Shown piece by piece: positions 12,694 through 23,884 of a stretch of DNA of 60,192 nucleotides. Each line of letters begins with the position of its first letter. Within the stretch, counting starts at the first letter, position 1. The position numbers were made by a program, and so were the translations under genes. The notes under the pieces are model-generated. The model saw nothing but the letters and a program-made list of their open reading frames with translations, had not been told where the DNA came from and did no database searches. Source of the DNA: Purshia tridentata (Eukaryota > Streptophyta > Magnoliopsida > Rosales > Rosaceae); assembly GCA_003254885.1 (NCBI GenBank), contig QANT01008590.1:1-60192 (forward strand), read 5' to 3'.

Positions 12694-13520
12694 ATCCTCA
12701 TTGTAAGAAACTGATCTTTCCATCAAGTTCAAGCACAGACTATCATCACATTACTAAAAAACTAAATAAAATGTCATAAGAACAAACAAAAGTAATTACT
12801 CTTATAGCATGCAAAACATTCAAACCTTCATTAAAAATGTAGAAAGTGAATACATATTGGGGTACAATATGTACTACATTTGCAAACCTCAAAATCAAAA
12901 TGCCTATGCAATATGCATACAAATAAAAATATACAGTAAAACTTGGTTCCAACAAGTCCTACCAGACTCTTCTATTCCCATTAAGACCAAAAATAACAAA
13001 TTCAAAATTCAACCTTAAAAAAAGAAGGAAAATGAAATAAAAACAGCTTAACCAATACAAAATTAAAACTAGCAAAAATCCATTTAATTAATTCAGAAAA
13101 TTTTACTTCAATCCTTCAAACAAGAGAGAGAGAGGGTACTTGGGCAGGGGTGGCCATGAGCTTAGGTTCGTCACTGAAACAAAAATAATAATAATTTCAT
13201 CTTAAAAAAAAAAACAAAGAGAAAAAATGAGTGAACTGAACAAATTCAGAAAGCCCAGAACAAAACTAGGCCAAAATTCACAAACGGCCCTGGCTTAGTG
13301 AGTTAACAGTACAATGCCCAATTACATTTCAGAGCAAATCTATTCATAACTTCACCAAACATGAATAGATATCACCATCAACAATATTACAAATGTGGAT
13401 CTTTGAAGTTGTGCAACTATATGAAATTTAGCATAGCTGCTGTTTTTAGTTCTTTTATTGGCTTCCATCTGGAACCATCACATTTGTAATGCATATCGCA
13501 TTCAAAACTCCATCTGGGCT
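12694..13520. other. Intergenic or pseudogene-intron sequence
   Basis: AT-rich with no convincing gene. It may include remains of 5' introns of the CLPR3 pseudogene. A minus-strand piece at about 13190-13140 reads DEPKLMATPAQVPSLS after an AG acceptor and could be another relic exon. Confidence 0.35.
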
Positions 13521-14262
13521 TTATTTGTCAAACTCCCATATTACGCCTCCATCCTCTGCAACACCAAAGCATGAATACATTAGCATAAGTTCTATTCCAA
13601 GTGCAACTACAAAAAACCAAAAGATGAAACTTCATAACTTCAACCAAACATAAAAGTATATGATTTGGTCTTACAAATGCTTCCAAAAGTTCCTACTATT
13701 TAGGCATCTACCAATTTCACAGATCAAAAGAGATCCCATATCTTGTTAAAAAAGCAATCACTTGATATATGACAGACAATCTGATCATAAATTTCTTTTT
13801 TAACATCTCCCTTTTTAATTTCTTAATGTTCTGTATCTAATATTAGCAACTTAGCATTGCATATTTGCATCTAACCTTAATATTAAATTTGCAAAGCAGA
13901 AAATTATATTTGCCTTGACCATATCAAAACTTGTGATCACTACACAGAACAAAATGGGTTGATTCCTACCCTAAGGAAACAAAGCCAACATCAGAATTAT
14001 TAAGCACACCTCTAATTTTCTTGTTTATCCAGGTCTCCACCAGCATCCCGGCACCAATGCCGCTAGCAATACATGCTCCAAAGAATGCAATGTTATAGGG
14101 TAGGGATCTTCGAGGAAGAAAATAGCAATCTGGAATCTGCCTAATCTTTTTGGGAAGCCGCTTCTTCATGCCAGGTTTAACACTGGGGTTCTTCTGCATG
14201 TCACTTCCAACAGCTTTCCAATCAACCCCTTTCAATGGGTCTTTTGTCTCTTCGGTGCCCAT
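13521..14262 (-). CDS. Conserved 95-residue single-span protein of unknown function
   Basis: Two exons, 14262-14010 and 13555-13521, join at a GTGTGC donor and a TGCAG acceptor to give 95 residues ending EDGGVIWEFDK. If the first exon is read through, the frame ends with unrelated residues instead, so the intron is needed. The N-terminus is hydrophilic (MGTEETKDPLKGVDWKAVG), followed by a basic stretch KKRLPKKIRQIP and one membrane helix at about residues 53-79. The family appears widespread in plants as a small protein of unknown function (Arabidopsis At1g72020 from memory) and is often predicted to be mitochondrial; I did not verify this. The gene has a 5' UTR intron: the leader from about 15690 to 15353 splices at GGGCAG/GTATTT to an acceptor at about 14292. 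The short second exon makes this gene easy to mis-annotate. Confidence 0.85.
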
Positions 14263-14291
14263 GACTGTAAACTAGTTCACTTTAGAGCTCC

Positions 14292-15700
14292 TGCAAGAAA
14301 CACTTGTAAATAAAATCTCAAAAGAAGGATACACACAACATATGATGGTTATGGAAAAGTTTTAAACTTGACTACAAGTGTATGGTAGATAAGAGAATTA
14401 AGTGCATCAATGGCTAATACCACTTATCACAAGCCAATATTATTAAAAGAGAAATTTGCACACTTACCCAGGGATGGACGCAAGATGTGAAACTGGGGTG
14501 GGCTAAAAAAAACCTTGACAGTACAAGAAAATTTCATTTATAAACAGAAAATATACACCTAGCAACCTTCTAGCAATATGCAACTAAGAATTTAAGATTG
14601 AAATTTGCAGCTTACCAATCCAACAATAATGAAATATACAACTTGTTTTCCAAACTTCCACTTCCAACAATCAAGACTGTGCTTACTGAACTTGGCACCT
14701 GAAATTTACAAGCAATCCCACATCAATCAAATTGATCACATATGCTTCTACTAATGAAATCAGTGTCCATATGTTCTGACATCGTATACTCTCTCACACT
14801 CTACAGGACCAAACTTCTTCTTCTTTTTACTAGAATTCTATGATTGCTTTTATGGGCATTGGCCCATGGCTTGTTCTATTCAGCAAAACTGGAGACTATA
14901 CATATACAAGTTAGACTTTACTAAGTAATAAGAACGTTTATACACATACAATACAATTCAACAGGAGCAATGAACTTGCTCTTTCTTCCTGCCCCTCACC
15001 AGTCAGTCAGCACTCCCACCCCATATACATATAGAACACAAGTATTGTAGCTGATGATTGGTATTGAAGAACCAAAAGCTATATTTTCAAAATAAAAGAA
15101 AAAGGGATTTGTTAAGGATTTGGGTAATACTGAAATGGGTATGAGTCTGGTCATTGGGAATTTGGGCATAAAATCTAACAAAATAAAAAATCTCATATAT
15201 TTAATCCCTAAATTCAAATGTGGTTCTCAGTTCTCACATTTAAACCTAACATACTCAAATTTAGTCCCTAGATTACTAAATTCATCCTCAAAAATTTAAA
15301 CTAAAATTAAACTTAGAAACAATAAAAAAGGAAGAGATTCAAGAAAAATACCTGCCCATGCCGAAAATAAAGATTGAAGGCGATGATTTGGCCGGCTGCT
15401 GAGTGGTGAGACTGAGTGGCTTTTGTGAGGGGATCTTTTGGGAGGAGGGAGTGGCTGAGAAGGGCGGCTGGGATTTTCGGGGTCTGGGTTTTGGGTGGCT
15501 GAGGGGATTTGGGGGGTTCGGGGCAGAGGGGGGCGGGAAGAGATGAGGGAGAAATAGAGGAGGGCGATGAGGGCGGGGCTCGGTGGAGCGTCGGCGCCGG
15601 CGAGTCCAGAGGAGGGAGCGGAGAGAGGTCGGAGGTAAGAGATGAGTTGTCTGGAAAAGAGAGAGACAGAGAACAAACTAATGGAGATTATGAAGGAAGA
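14292..15700 (-). promoter_or_regulatory. 5' leader exon and leader intron of the 95-residue protein gene
   Basis: On the minus strand, a GC- and CT-rich leader (about 15690-15353) ends in GGGCAG before a GTATTT donor. A TTCTTGCAG acceptor lies at about 14292, roughly 30 bases upstream of the start codon at 14262. The 126-codon frame inside the leader is low-complexity (rich in P, S and R) and is probably untranslated sequence. Confidence 0.55.
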
Positions 15701-15799
15701 AAAAAAAAAAAAAAAGGAAGAAAGATAAAATTTTTGGGCTGGGAGAGTGAACTGAAATTGTTATGGGCTTGGGTCAGTATTCACATTTCACTAATCTGA

Positions 15800-16046
15800 A
15801 ATTTTGATGGGCTTGGGCAGTTGGGCTGACTAATTGGGCTGAATATTGCAAAGTCGGTTGGTCGGATAATTATTGACCACTCGACTTTTGACACTTTTGC
15901 AACCACCAATCAACCCGCTTTTACATAAGTCAGGTAAAATTATCAGCCCAACTTAGTGGGTCGAGTAATGGGTGATTATCGGCCATGAAAGTCAGGCAGG
16001 TAATGAGTTGGTTGTCGGGTAAAACCAACTCAATCCCCACCCCTAG
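15800..16046. mobile_element. hAT-like element remnant, right end
   Basis: A non-coding stretch ends at 16046 with ccccacccctag, again the complement of a TAGGGGTGGGG-type hAT terminus. Internal gggtcgagtaatgggt-like sequence is typical of decayed copies. No left terminus or target duplication could be paired. Confidence 0.4.
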
Positions 16047-16220
16047 TTTTTAGTATGTTAGGAAGCCCATCTAGCCTGTATGTACATTCGCAGAAATTAT
16101 CAAGTGACACGGATGTACCACTTGGCAAGCTAAATGGTATACGAGGCTGGGATGGTAATACCATATCCGTTTAGCGGATCCCTACGGGGACTTTTGGGGA
16201 TGTGGATAATTGTCATCCCT

Positions 16221-16617
16221 AATTGGACAAAAGATGCAAAGAAAGAATTGCAAAAAATGAGTATTGTGGATCATTACAAATAAAGGATAAACAACTAGTA
16301 ACATTGCATTGAAATAATTCAATGCGATTAGCTTACGATATATTGAGTAAAGGCACAAAGATGGATAATGCTAGTAAAATTGCAATGCAAAAATTTAAAG
16401 AGATGGAAGAATTAACTGACAAAGAGATAATAAAGTCAAAGGGAGATGTTAGTAATGTAGGCAATGAGGTTTTGAATGACAATGCCCTAGCTAAGGCTAA
16501 TGGAAAGGATTGCTCATTGATGAGATACCAATGTTGAATCTTTCATATGTGAGGCCAAAAGGAATAAGTATTGCTAGAATGAAAAGCCATTTGGAGAAAC
16601 AGAAAAAGAAAGCATAA
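16221..16617 (+). pseudogene. FAR1-related sequence (FRS) C-terminal remnant
   Basis: Translated pieces resemble the C-terminal part of plant FAR1-related proteins, which descend from Mutator-like transposases. Near 16227 the frame reads TKDAKKELQKMSIVDHYK before stops. From 16322 it reads LAYDILSKGTKMDNASKIAM and KFKEMEELTDKEI. After a frame change near 16530 it reads SYVRPKGISIARMKSHLEKQ and stops at about 16617. No zinc finger or transposase core is present. The piece is short and frameshifted, so it is not functional. The family call rests on motif similarity only. Confidence 0.5.
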
Positions 16618-17639
16618 AAAAATCCAATCTCTAGAAAGAAAATTTTTGCATATATTAATTCTTTAATTATTGATATAATTACAAAACGACATATTAAAAA
16701 ATACGTGATCTATTAATCTATTCTAATTACTATTCATGGTAGTGATAATTATTTTTTTATTTTTTTATTTTTTATTTTTTTGCAGAGAAAATGAAGCAAG
16801 CAAAGAGGGTAGGGTCTTTCACCTATACCAAACAATGTAGGTCCTTCACATACTTCACTTCAAACACCAAATAATTCAAGTTTTCTTAACTCATTCGATG
16901 TGCTCGTAAACCTTAAAGATTCATAACCAAAACCTAACATAAAGCTGACAAACTAGATTAATGAGAAATTAACTCATTTATTTTTATGTTTAGGTTCACA
17001 TACAACTGCATATAAATGAACCCTTTGTATCTTAGTTCGCATCATAATATTTAACAACAACATAACATAGGGGACAAAAAGATCAAACAAAGAAGTCTTC
17101 TTCACCAAAAATATCCTCGTAAAATGGTGGAGTAGCTTTTTCTCTTCAATAACGACAACTACATTTGGTACAATTTCATAGTCGTGTTTAGAAAATAGAG
17201 TGGAGTTTAAATTCACAATCCTGACTTGGGTAAAATTAGATGGGATTTTTAGGATACACTACTAGAAAAATTGATAAATCTCAACATTTGTCAGATGTTA
17301 GATAATTTTTTACATATTGATTATAGATCATAATTTCTAATCAAGTACAATTTTGGCAAGTTGTAGTTTTTGATAAATTGATGATAGTTTTTTTTCAAGG
17401 GTTAATATACATCAATTATGTACCACTTTTCAACTTAGTACCTCAAATTCAAAAAATTACATTAGAATACCTCAATTACGAAATCTTGCCAACTAAGTAT
17501 CTCTGTTAATCTTTCCATAAAAAAAAATGTTAACTGCTAACGTGGCACACATAAACCCCACCATTTGGCTTTAAAAATAAAAATAATATATAATTCAAAG
17601 AGAATTAATTAAAAAAATAATAAAACCCAAGCAGCAGCT
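16618..17639. other. AT-rich intergenic sequence with repeat-like fragment
   Basis: No gene is supported. From about 17395 to 17565 the sequence (tacctcaa motifs, gctaacgtggcacac) looks like one arm of a dispersed non-autonomous element, but its partner arm is not evident before the LTR element at 17987. Confidence 0.35.
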
Positions 17640-17986
17640 CCCATGCCACAACTCGAGCAAACCCATCCCTCCTCCTTTCCCAGTCGCCACCTTCATTGGC
17701 AACCCTTTCCTCCTCCCCACCTCCATCTTCCTCTCCCCTTCATTTTCCTCCACCTCATTCTCCTCCACCACCTTCTCCTTTGGCTCCCCCACCTCATCGC
17801 GGAGAAGTTCCAGCACGACATCCACCTCCTCAAGTCCCAACTCCACTCTAAGGTCCTCTCTTGCCACTCTGAGCTCCTCTCCCAACTCTTGTCCCCCAGC
17901 ACGCTGAACTTGGTCTTGCCATGATTCGTCATCCTGTCCCTTCAATCCTCCCTTCGCTGACCCCAACCACCTCGAAATCTCCAAGG
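17640..17986 (+). pseudogene. COG5: COG5 N-terminal fragment, truncated by a retrotransposon
   Basis: Three reading frames together resemble the N-terminus of conserved oligomeric Golgi complex subunit 5. One frame gives FLSPSFSSTSFSSTTFSFGS. The next gives LIAEKFQHDIHLLKSQLHSK and CHSELLSQL. The last pieces give QHAELGLAMIR, LSLQSSLR and DPNHLEIS. COG5 is part of the tether complex for retrograde vesicles at the Golgi. At least two frameshifts and a stop lie within about 300 bases, and sequence identity ends at the LTR boundary at 17987. The rest of the gene does not reappear beyond the element at 23646. The assignment is from motif order, not a search. Confidence 0.6.
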
Positions 17987-18758
17987 TGTTGTGTTTTGGC
18001 TTGCTTAAAGGGTTTGGGAGTCCATGGAAGTGTCCTTGGACGTTTGGGTGAAGTTAGAAAGGATGGAATAGGTTCATGATAGGTGGAGCGATGAAGGAAG
18101 AGGCAAACGCATGTAAATGCCCCAGAGGACCGGTCCCAAGGCTTGAGGACCGGTCCTACATGGGCATTTTAGAGCGTTTCAAGATGGAAGACTCTGGAGG
18201 ACCGGTCCTAGGCATGAGAAGACCGGTCCTTTAGGGTGTTTTTCGGGGTTCTCGTGTCATAGCTACTATAGGACCAATCCTACCCCTTGGAGGACCGGTC
18301 CTACGCATCCTGGAAGTGGTGTGCTCTCTGTGGGACTGATCCTATGGTCATGGGATCTGTCCTACACGTGGTCACTACTTTTTTTCTTCTAGTTTGTGGA
18401 GGATTTATGCTTCCTAGTTCACCCCTGAATGTATTCTAAAGCCTATGAGTATAAATAGGTTCTTTAGACTTAGAAAACCCTAATACCAACATTAAAAAAG
18501 TTAGCCAAAAGTGTGAGAGATAGATTAAGACCTATTGTGAGAGAGAATTTGTGTGATTATTGTAATTCCTTCTCAAAGTTAGTGAAATCTATTTGATGCT
18601 CGCCGTGGATGTAGGCGATTGCCAAACTATGTTATATTTGGTGTTCTTGTTCCTTTTATGTTTACTACTTTACTTTCTTTGCAAGTTTCATCTAATTCAT
18701 CAAGAACAAGATCTGTATAGGAAAGGGTTAAATTGCTTGGAGTAATCTAATCTCAACA
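17987..18758 (+). repeat. 5' LTR of the copia element
   Basis: It begins TGTTGTGTTTTGGC and ends CTCAACA. A TATA box, TATAAATAGG, is near 18451. It carries exact GGACCGGTCC palindromes at 18127, 18147, 18199 and 18292, a near copy at 18221 and several degenerate forms. Confidence 0.93.
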
Positions 18759-18760
18759 AT

Positions 18761-18772
18761 TGGTATCAGAGC
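18761..18772 (+). other. Primer-binding site (initiator Met tRNA)
   Basis: TGGTATCAGAGC lies two bases after the 5' LTR and is complementary to the 3' end of plant initiator methionine tRNA, the usual copia primer. Confidence 0.93.
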
Positions 18773-18793
18773 TTCGAGTTCAAGAGTTCTAGA

Positions 18794-21700
18794 TGGCAGA
18801 TGAGAAACATAACAGCCTGAGGATGTCAATCAAGCCTTTCAATGGGAAGGACAACTTTATTTGTGGCAAAGAAAGATGTTAAACGTCTTGATTCAACAAG
18901 ATCTAGATGTTGCAATTGAAGGTGTGGAAAAGAAGCCCAAAAGCACGACAGATGCTGATTGGTTGAAGATAGAGAAAAAAGCAAGAAGCTCCATTGAATT
19001 ACATCTGACAGATAGCGTGATGTTCAATGTCAAGGAAGCTTCAGCAAAAAGGACTTGTGATAAGTTATAGAGGCTGTATATGGGAAAATCTCTTTCCAAT
19101 AAGCTTTTCTTAAAGGATGAGCTTTTTAATCTTTGAATGGATGAAGATGGAGATCTCATGGAGCATCTGAATTTGTTCAACAGGTGCGTTGCTGATTTGC
19201 TACAAGTGGACGCCAAGTATAGTGAAGAAGATAAGTCTTTATTGCTTTTACGATCATACCTTTATCGTNTTTACGATCACTACCTTTATCGTTTAAGCAC
19301 TTTAGGACTACACTCATGTTTGGCAAAAAAAAACTCTGGTATTTGGTGATGTTGTCACGGACATAATCTCACATGTCAAGATGAATCAAAATACTGGGAA
19401 AGCTCTCAAGGTGAAGGACTCTATGTCAAGGGTTCGGATGAGAGGGGGCGTAGTAAGAAGAATGACAACAAGTCAAAGGACAAAGGAAGATCAAAATCCA
19501 AGGGAAAAGAAAAAAAATGGTTATTTCGAATGTGGTGCAATTGACCACTGGAAAAGAAATTGTAAAATTTGGAAGGAGAATAAGAACAAGAAAAAGGCCA
19601 AAAATTGTACTACAGCCGGAGTTGTTACAGATAGTAGCGACGAGGAACTTTTGACAATTTCTTCAGGCAAAATTACTTCTCCAGCTTGGATTTTGGATTC
19701 CGGATCTACGTTTCACATGTGTGCCAATAAAGAATGGTTTGACACATATGAGAAACAAAATTGTGGTGAAGTTTTGATGGGGGATAATTCAGCTTGCAGG
19801 ATTCTTGTTGCTGGCACAATGAAAATTAAAATGTAAGATGGAGTTGTTAGATCGCTGGGGAATGTTCGTCACGTCCCTGCTTTGAGGAAGAATTTGATTT
19901 CACTTGGCACCCTGGATAAGAATGGGTATTCTATTTCTTCAAACGGAGGGAAACTCAAAGTCACAAAAGGTTCACTTATTGTGATGAGAGGTGAGATTCA
20001 ATCTAATAATCTCTACAAACTTTTTGGGCTTACAATAATAGGTGGAGCAGTTGTCTCTACCATGGAGAACTCAAGTGATACTACTCATCTTTGGCATCAA
20101 AGGCTAGGGCATATAAGTGTAAGAGCTATGAAAGAACTACACAAAAGAAATCTGCTAAAGGGTGTAGAAAATTGTGAAATCGAGTTCTGCAAATATTATA
20201 CCATGAGAAAACAATCAAAGGTAGCTTTCAAAATTGCAAACAAGGAGATGAAAAGCAAATGAATACTTGATTATATTCACTCAGATGTATGGGGTCCTGC
20301 ACCTACAAGATCAAAGGGTGGGGCTCGCTACTACGTTACTTTCCTAGATGATTTCTCAAGGAAGGTTTGGGTCTATTTTATGGCTGAAAAGTCTGAGGTC
20401 TTCTCTAAATTCAAGGAATGGAAGATGGAAGTTGAGAACCAAATTGGGAAGAAAATCAAGTATCTAAGGAGTGACAAAGGAGGTAAGTACAAGGATTCAA
20501 AGTTCATTCAATTTTGCAAAGATGAAGGTATCACAAGGCATTTTACTGTGAAGAAACCCCCTCAACAAAATGGAGCTGCACAGAGGATGAATAGAACTCT
20601 CATGGAAAGAGAGAGGTGCATGAGACTTCATGCGGGTTTACCTGAATCTTTTTGGGCGGAAGTGGTTAATCACGCTTGTTACTTAGTTAATCATTCACCA
20701 TTAAGGATGCTTGAATTCAAATGTGTAGAAGAGGTATAGTCTGGAAAAGCTATTGATTACTATTTGGATGCAGTGCCTATGCTCATATTCCCAGCGATGA
20801 GAGAAACAAATTGAAGCCCAAGTCTCATGAATGCATATTCATTGGCTTTGAGAAAGGAGTCAAAGGGTACAAGCTTTGGGATCTAGTAAACAAGAAGAAA
20901 ATCCTTAGTAGAGATGTCATATTTGATGAGAAGACCATTTCTATGAATCAAGACAAAAGAGATGATGAAAACAAGACTGTTGAAGAAGAAGAAGCAACCA
21001 CTCAAGTTTCTTTTACCAAGCAAATCATAAGAGATACTTCAGTTCAAGTGGAGCTTGAAGAACAAGGTGATGAACATGAAGATAATGATGAAGAGGTAGA
21101 AGATGGAGGAGGTCAACAACAGTTAACTGAAGCTCAAGATCAAACTCAAGAAATTCTAGTTCGCACTAGGGAAATAAGGTCTAGAGTTCAACTTGAGCCA
21201 TATGGCGAAGCATTGTCCAGGACCAAGAAAACCACCAAACCGCCTTAAAGGTTAGGGTGGGATGAGGACGAAGTTCACTATGCACTTATTATTAGTGAAG
21301 GAGATCCAACTACGTATCGGGATGCAATTGAGAGCAATGAACGGGAAAGTTGGATGGGAGCTAGGGCCGAGGAGATGGGATCTCTGTATAAGAACTCTGT
21401 TTGGGAGTTAGTTTCAAAGCCCATGGATAGAAAAACAATTGACTGTAAATGGGTTTATAGGAAGAAGAAAGGAGCACATGAAAATGAGCCTATACATTAC
21501 AAAGCAATGCTAGTGGCAAAAGGGAGGAAGACATTTATATGTCCCAACCTCAAGGGTTTGTTGAAGTGGGTAAGGAAAAAAACCTCAAGGGTTTGTTGAA
21601 GTGGGAAAGGAAAATTTGGTTTGTAGATTGAAGAAGTCTCTTTACGGACTCAAGCAGTCTCCAAGACAGTGGTACAAGCGCTTCGACACTCATATGCTGA

Positions 21701-22755
21701 AAATTGGGTATCAAAGGTGTGAATCCGATTGCTGTGTGTACACTCATGTGTTCGAGGATGGGGTAATTATTTTACTGTTACTCTATGTTGATGATATGCT
21801 TATTGCGTGTCAAGATATGTCTAGAATTCAGAATTTGAAGAAGACTCTGGCAAAGGAATTCGACATGAAGGATCTAGGGGCTGCACAAAAGATCCTAGGT
21901 ATGGAAATTAGGAGAGACAGGAAGATGGGCAAATTGAGGCTGTCACAAAGAAATTATATTCTCAAAGTATTGGAGAGATTTAATATGCAAGATTCAAAGC
22001 CTGTGTCTACTCCTCTGGCTGGGCACTTCTCTTTAAGTGCTAGGCAAAGCCCTTCTACACCAGAAGAAGTGGAAAAGATGAAAGAAAAGCCTTATGCAAG
22101 CGCAGTGGGATGTTTCATGTATGCTATGATCTGCTCAAGACCTGACCTAGCTTAAGCTATAAGCGTTGTCTCAAGGTATATGGCGAATCCGGGTAAACAA
22201 CACTGGGAAGCGGTGAAGTGGATTCTCAGGTATCTTAAAGGCACTAAGGAGCTTGGGATCTTGTTTGAAAGAAAACAAGAGGAAGCATGTGTTATGGGTT
22301 TTGTTGATTCAGATTATGCTGGAGAGTCAAACAAGAAAAGGTCTACTACAGGTTATGTCTTCACCTGTAATAGGGGTTCGATATGTTGAAGATCTATGCT
22401 CCAAACGGTGAGTGCTTTGTCAACTACTGAGGCAGAATATATGGCTTTAACGGAAGCTTCAAAGGAAGCTATATGGCTAACAAGATTGGCTAAGGAGTTC
22501 GGTATCAATCAGGAAACTATGGTGATCATGTGTGACAGTCAAAGTGCAATTTGTTTGGCGAAGAATTCAGTATTTCATTCAAGAACGAAGCATATTGATA
22601 CAAGATATCACCGGATTAGAGATTGGGTGGACTCAGGTGAGTTGAAAATTGAGAAGATTCCTACAGCAGAGAACGCTTCTGATTTTTTGACCAAGGTTGT
22701 AACAAGGGAAAAGTTCAGACATTGTTTGGACTTACTCAATTTTACCACATGCTAG
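18794..22755 (+). pseudogene. Copia gag-pol polyprotein remnant
   Basis: The reading frame starts at 18794 and is broken many times: a frameshift near 18855, stops near 19067 and 19135, a frameshift near 19340, and stops near 19835, 20262, 20737, 21246, 22153 and 22387, among others. Domains in order are gag; a zinc knuckle near 19530 whose first Cys is replaced by Tyr; protease with ILDSGSTFHMC near 19690; integrase with HSDVWGP near 20278 and RSDKGGKY near 20470, but NGAAQRMNRT where the catalytic Glu is expected; reverse transcriptase with YVDDM near 21785; and RNase H with FVDSDYAGE near 22300. The N-terminal half of the reverse transcriptase is missing after LVAKG near 21520, where a 35-base tandem duplication (21546-21615) sits. 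The element cannot move on its own. Confidence 0.93.
21546..21615 (+). repeat. 35-base tandem duplication inside reverse transcriptase
   Basis: The segment beginning aacctcaagggtttgttgaa occurs twice back to back (21546-21580 and 21581-21615), at the point where a stretch of reverse transcriptase is deleted. Confidence 0.85.
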
Positions 22756-22860
22756 AGATTGGGTGGAGCACCTCCTCACTTGAGGTGCATTGAGGCAAGA
22801 AAAAAACTCTTGCCAAGGTGAAGGTTTATGCAACATTCGGGTTCGTGGTGATAGCTCGCC

Positions 22861-22872
22861 AAGGTGGAGAAT
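22861..22872 (+). other. Polypurine tract
   Basis: AAGGTGGAGAAT directly precedes the 3' LTR, the expected place for plus-strand priming. Confidence 0.75.
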
Positions 22873-23645
22873 TGTTGTGTTTTTGGCTCGCTTAAAAGGG
22901 TTTGGGAATCCATGGAAGTGTCCTTGGACGTTTGGATGAAGTTAGGAAGGATGGAAGAGGTTCATGGTAGGTGGAACGACAAAGGAAGGCGAGAACGCAT
23001 AAGAGTGTCGCAGAGGACCGGTCCCAAGGCTTGAGGACCGGTCCTACATGGGCATTTTGGGGCGTTTCGGAGATGAAGCCTCTGGAGGACCGGTCCTAGG
23101 CTTGAAAGGACCGGTCCTCTGGAGTGTTTTTTGGGTTTCCCATGTCGTAGCCTTTGTAGGACCGATCCTACCCCTTGGAGGACCGGTCCTACGCGTCCTA
23201 GAAGTAGCATGCTCTCTGTGGGACCGATCCCATGGCCATGGGATCGGTCCTACACGTGGTCACTACGTTTTTTCTCCTAGTTTGTGGAGGATTTGTGCTT
23301 CCTAGTTCACCCCTGAATGTATTCTAAGGCCTATGAGTATAAATAGGTTCTTTAGACTCAGAAAACCCTAAGACCAACATTAGGAAAGTTAGCCAAAAGT
23401 GTGAGAGATAGATTAAGACCTATTGTGGGAGAGAATTTGTGTGATCATTGTAATTCCTTCTCGAAGTTAGTGAAATCTATTGGGTGCTCGCCGTGGACGT
23501 AGGCAATTGCCGATCCACGTTAAATTTGGTGTTCTTGTTCCTTTATATTTGCTATTTACTTTCTTTGCAAGTTTCATCAAATTCTTCTAGAACAAGATCC
23601 GTAGAGGGAAAGGGTTGAATTGCTTAGAGTGATTTGATCTCAACA
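22873..23645 (+). repeat. 3' LTR of the copia element
   Basis: It begins TGTTGTGTTTTTGGC and ends CTCAACA. Exact GGACCGGTCC palindromes are at 23015, 23035, 23087, 23108 and 23180, so this copy is better preserved than the 5' LTR. Confidence 0.93.
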
Positions 23646-23746
23646 AAGTTGAGGCACACATTTTTGAGGCCCTCTAGCATATGACGTGGCTTTGCCATAT
23701 CATTGAGGGACAAGTTGAGGCACACATTTTTGAGGCCCTCTAGCAT
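23646..23746 (+). repeat. 35-base direct repeat beside the 3' LTR
   Basis: A segment beginning aagttgaggcacacattt is present at 23646-23680 and again at 23712-23746, separated by 31 bases. The first copy abuts the LTR end. Confidence 0.85.
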
Positions 23747-23884
23747 TACCCAATATTATATTGCATATTATATAATTGCTTTTTCTGCTTTCTTTTGGTA
23801 CCAAGCCTAAATCTGTAGCCCAATCTTTCTACAGATTTTGGGTGATCAGAAACATATAAGTTATTGCTTTTTATGCGTTTGCAG

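Larger units (their letters stand above)
17987..23645 (+). mobile_element. Ty1/copia LTR retrotransposon, both LTRs present, decayed
   Basis: The element has two LTRs of about 772 bases (17987-18758 and 22873-23645), both starting TGTTGTG and ending CA. A primer-binding site follows the first LTR and a purine-rich tract precedes the second. Between them lie gag, protease, integrase, reverse transcriptase and RNase H remnants in the copia order, with integrase before reverse transcriptase. The LTRs differ at several dozen positions by eye, so the insertion is not recent. The flanking five bases (caagg left, aagtt right) do not match. Confidence 0.93.

Noticed and set aside
15296..15676. 126-codon minus-strand frame rich in Pro and Ser
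   Set aside because: It coincides with the leader exon of the 95-residue protein gene and runs into the leader intron; no motif supports it as a protein.
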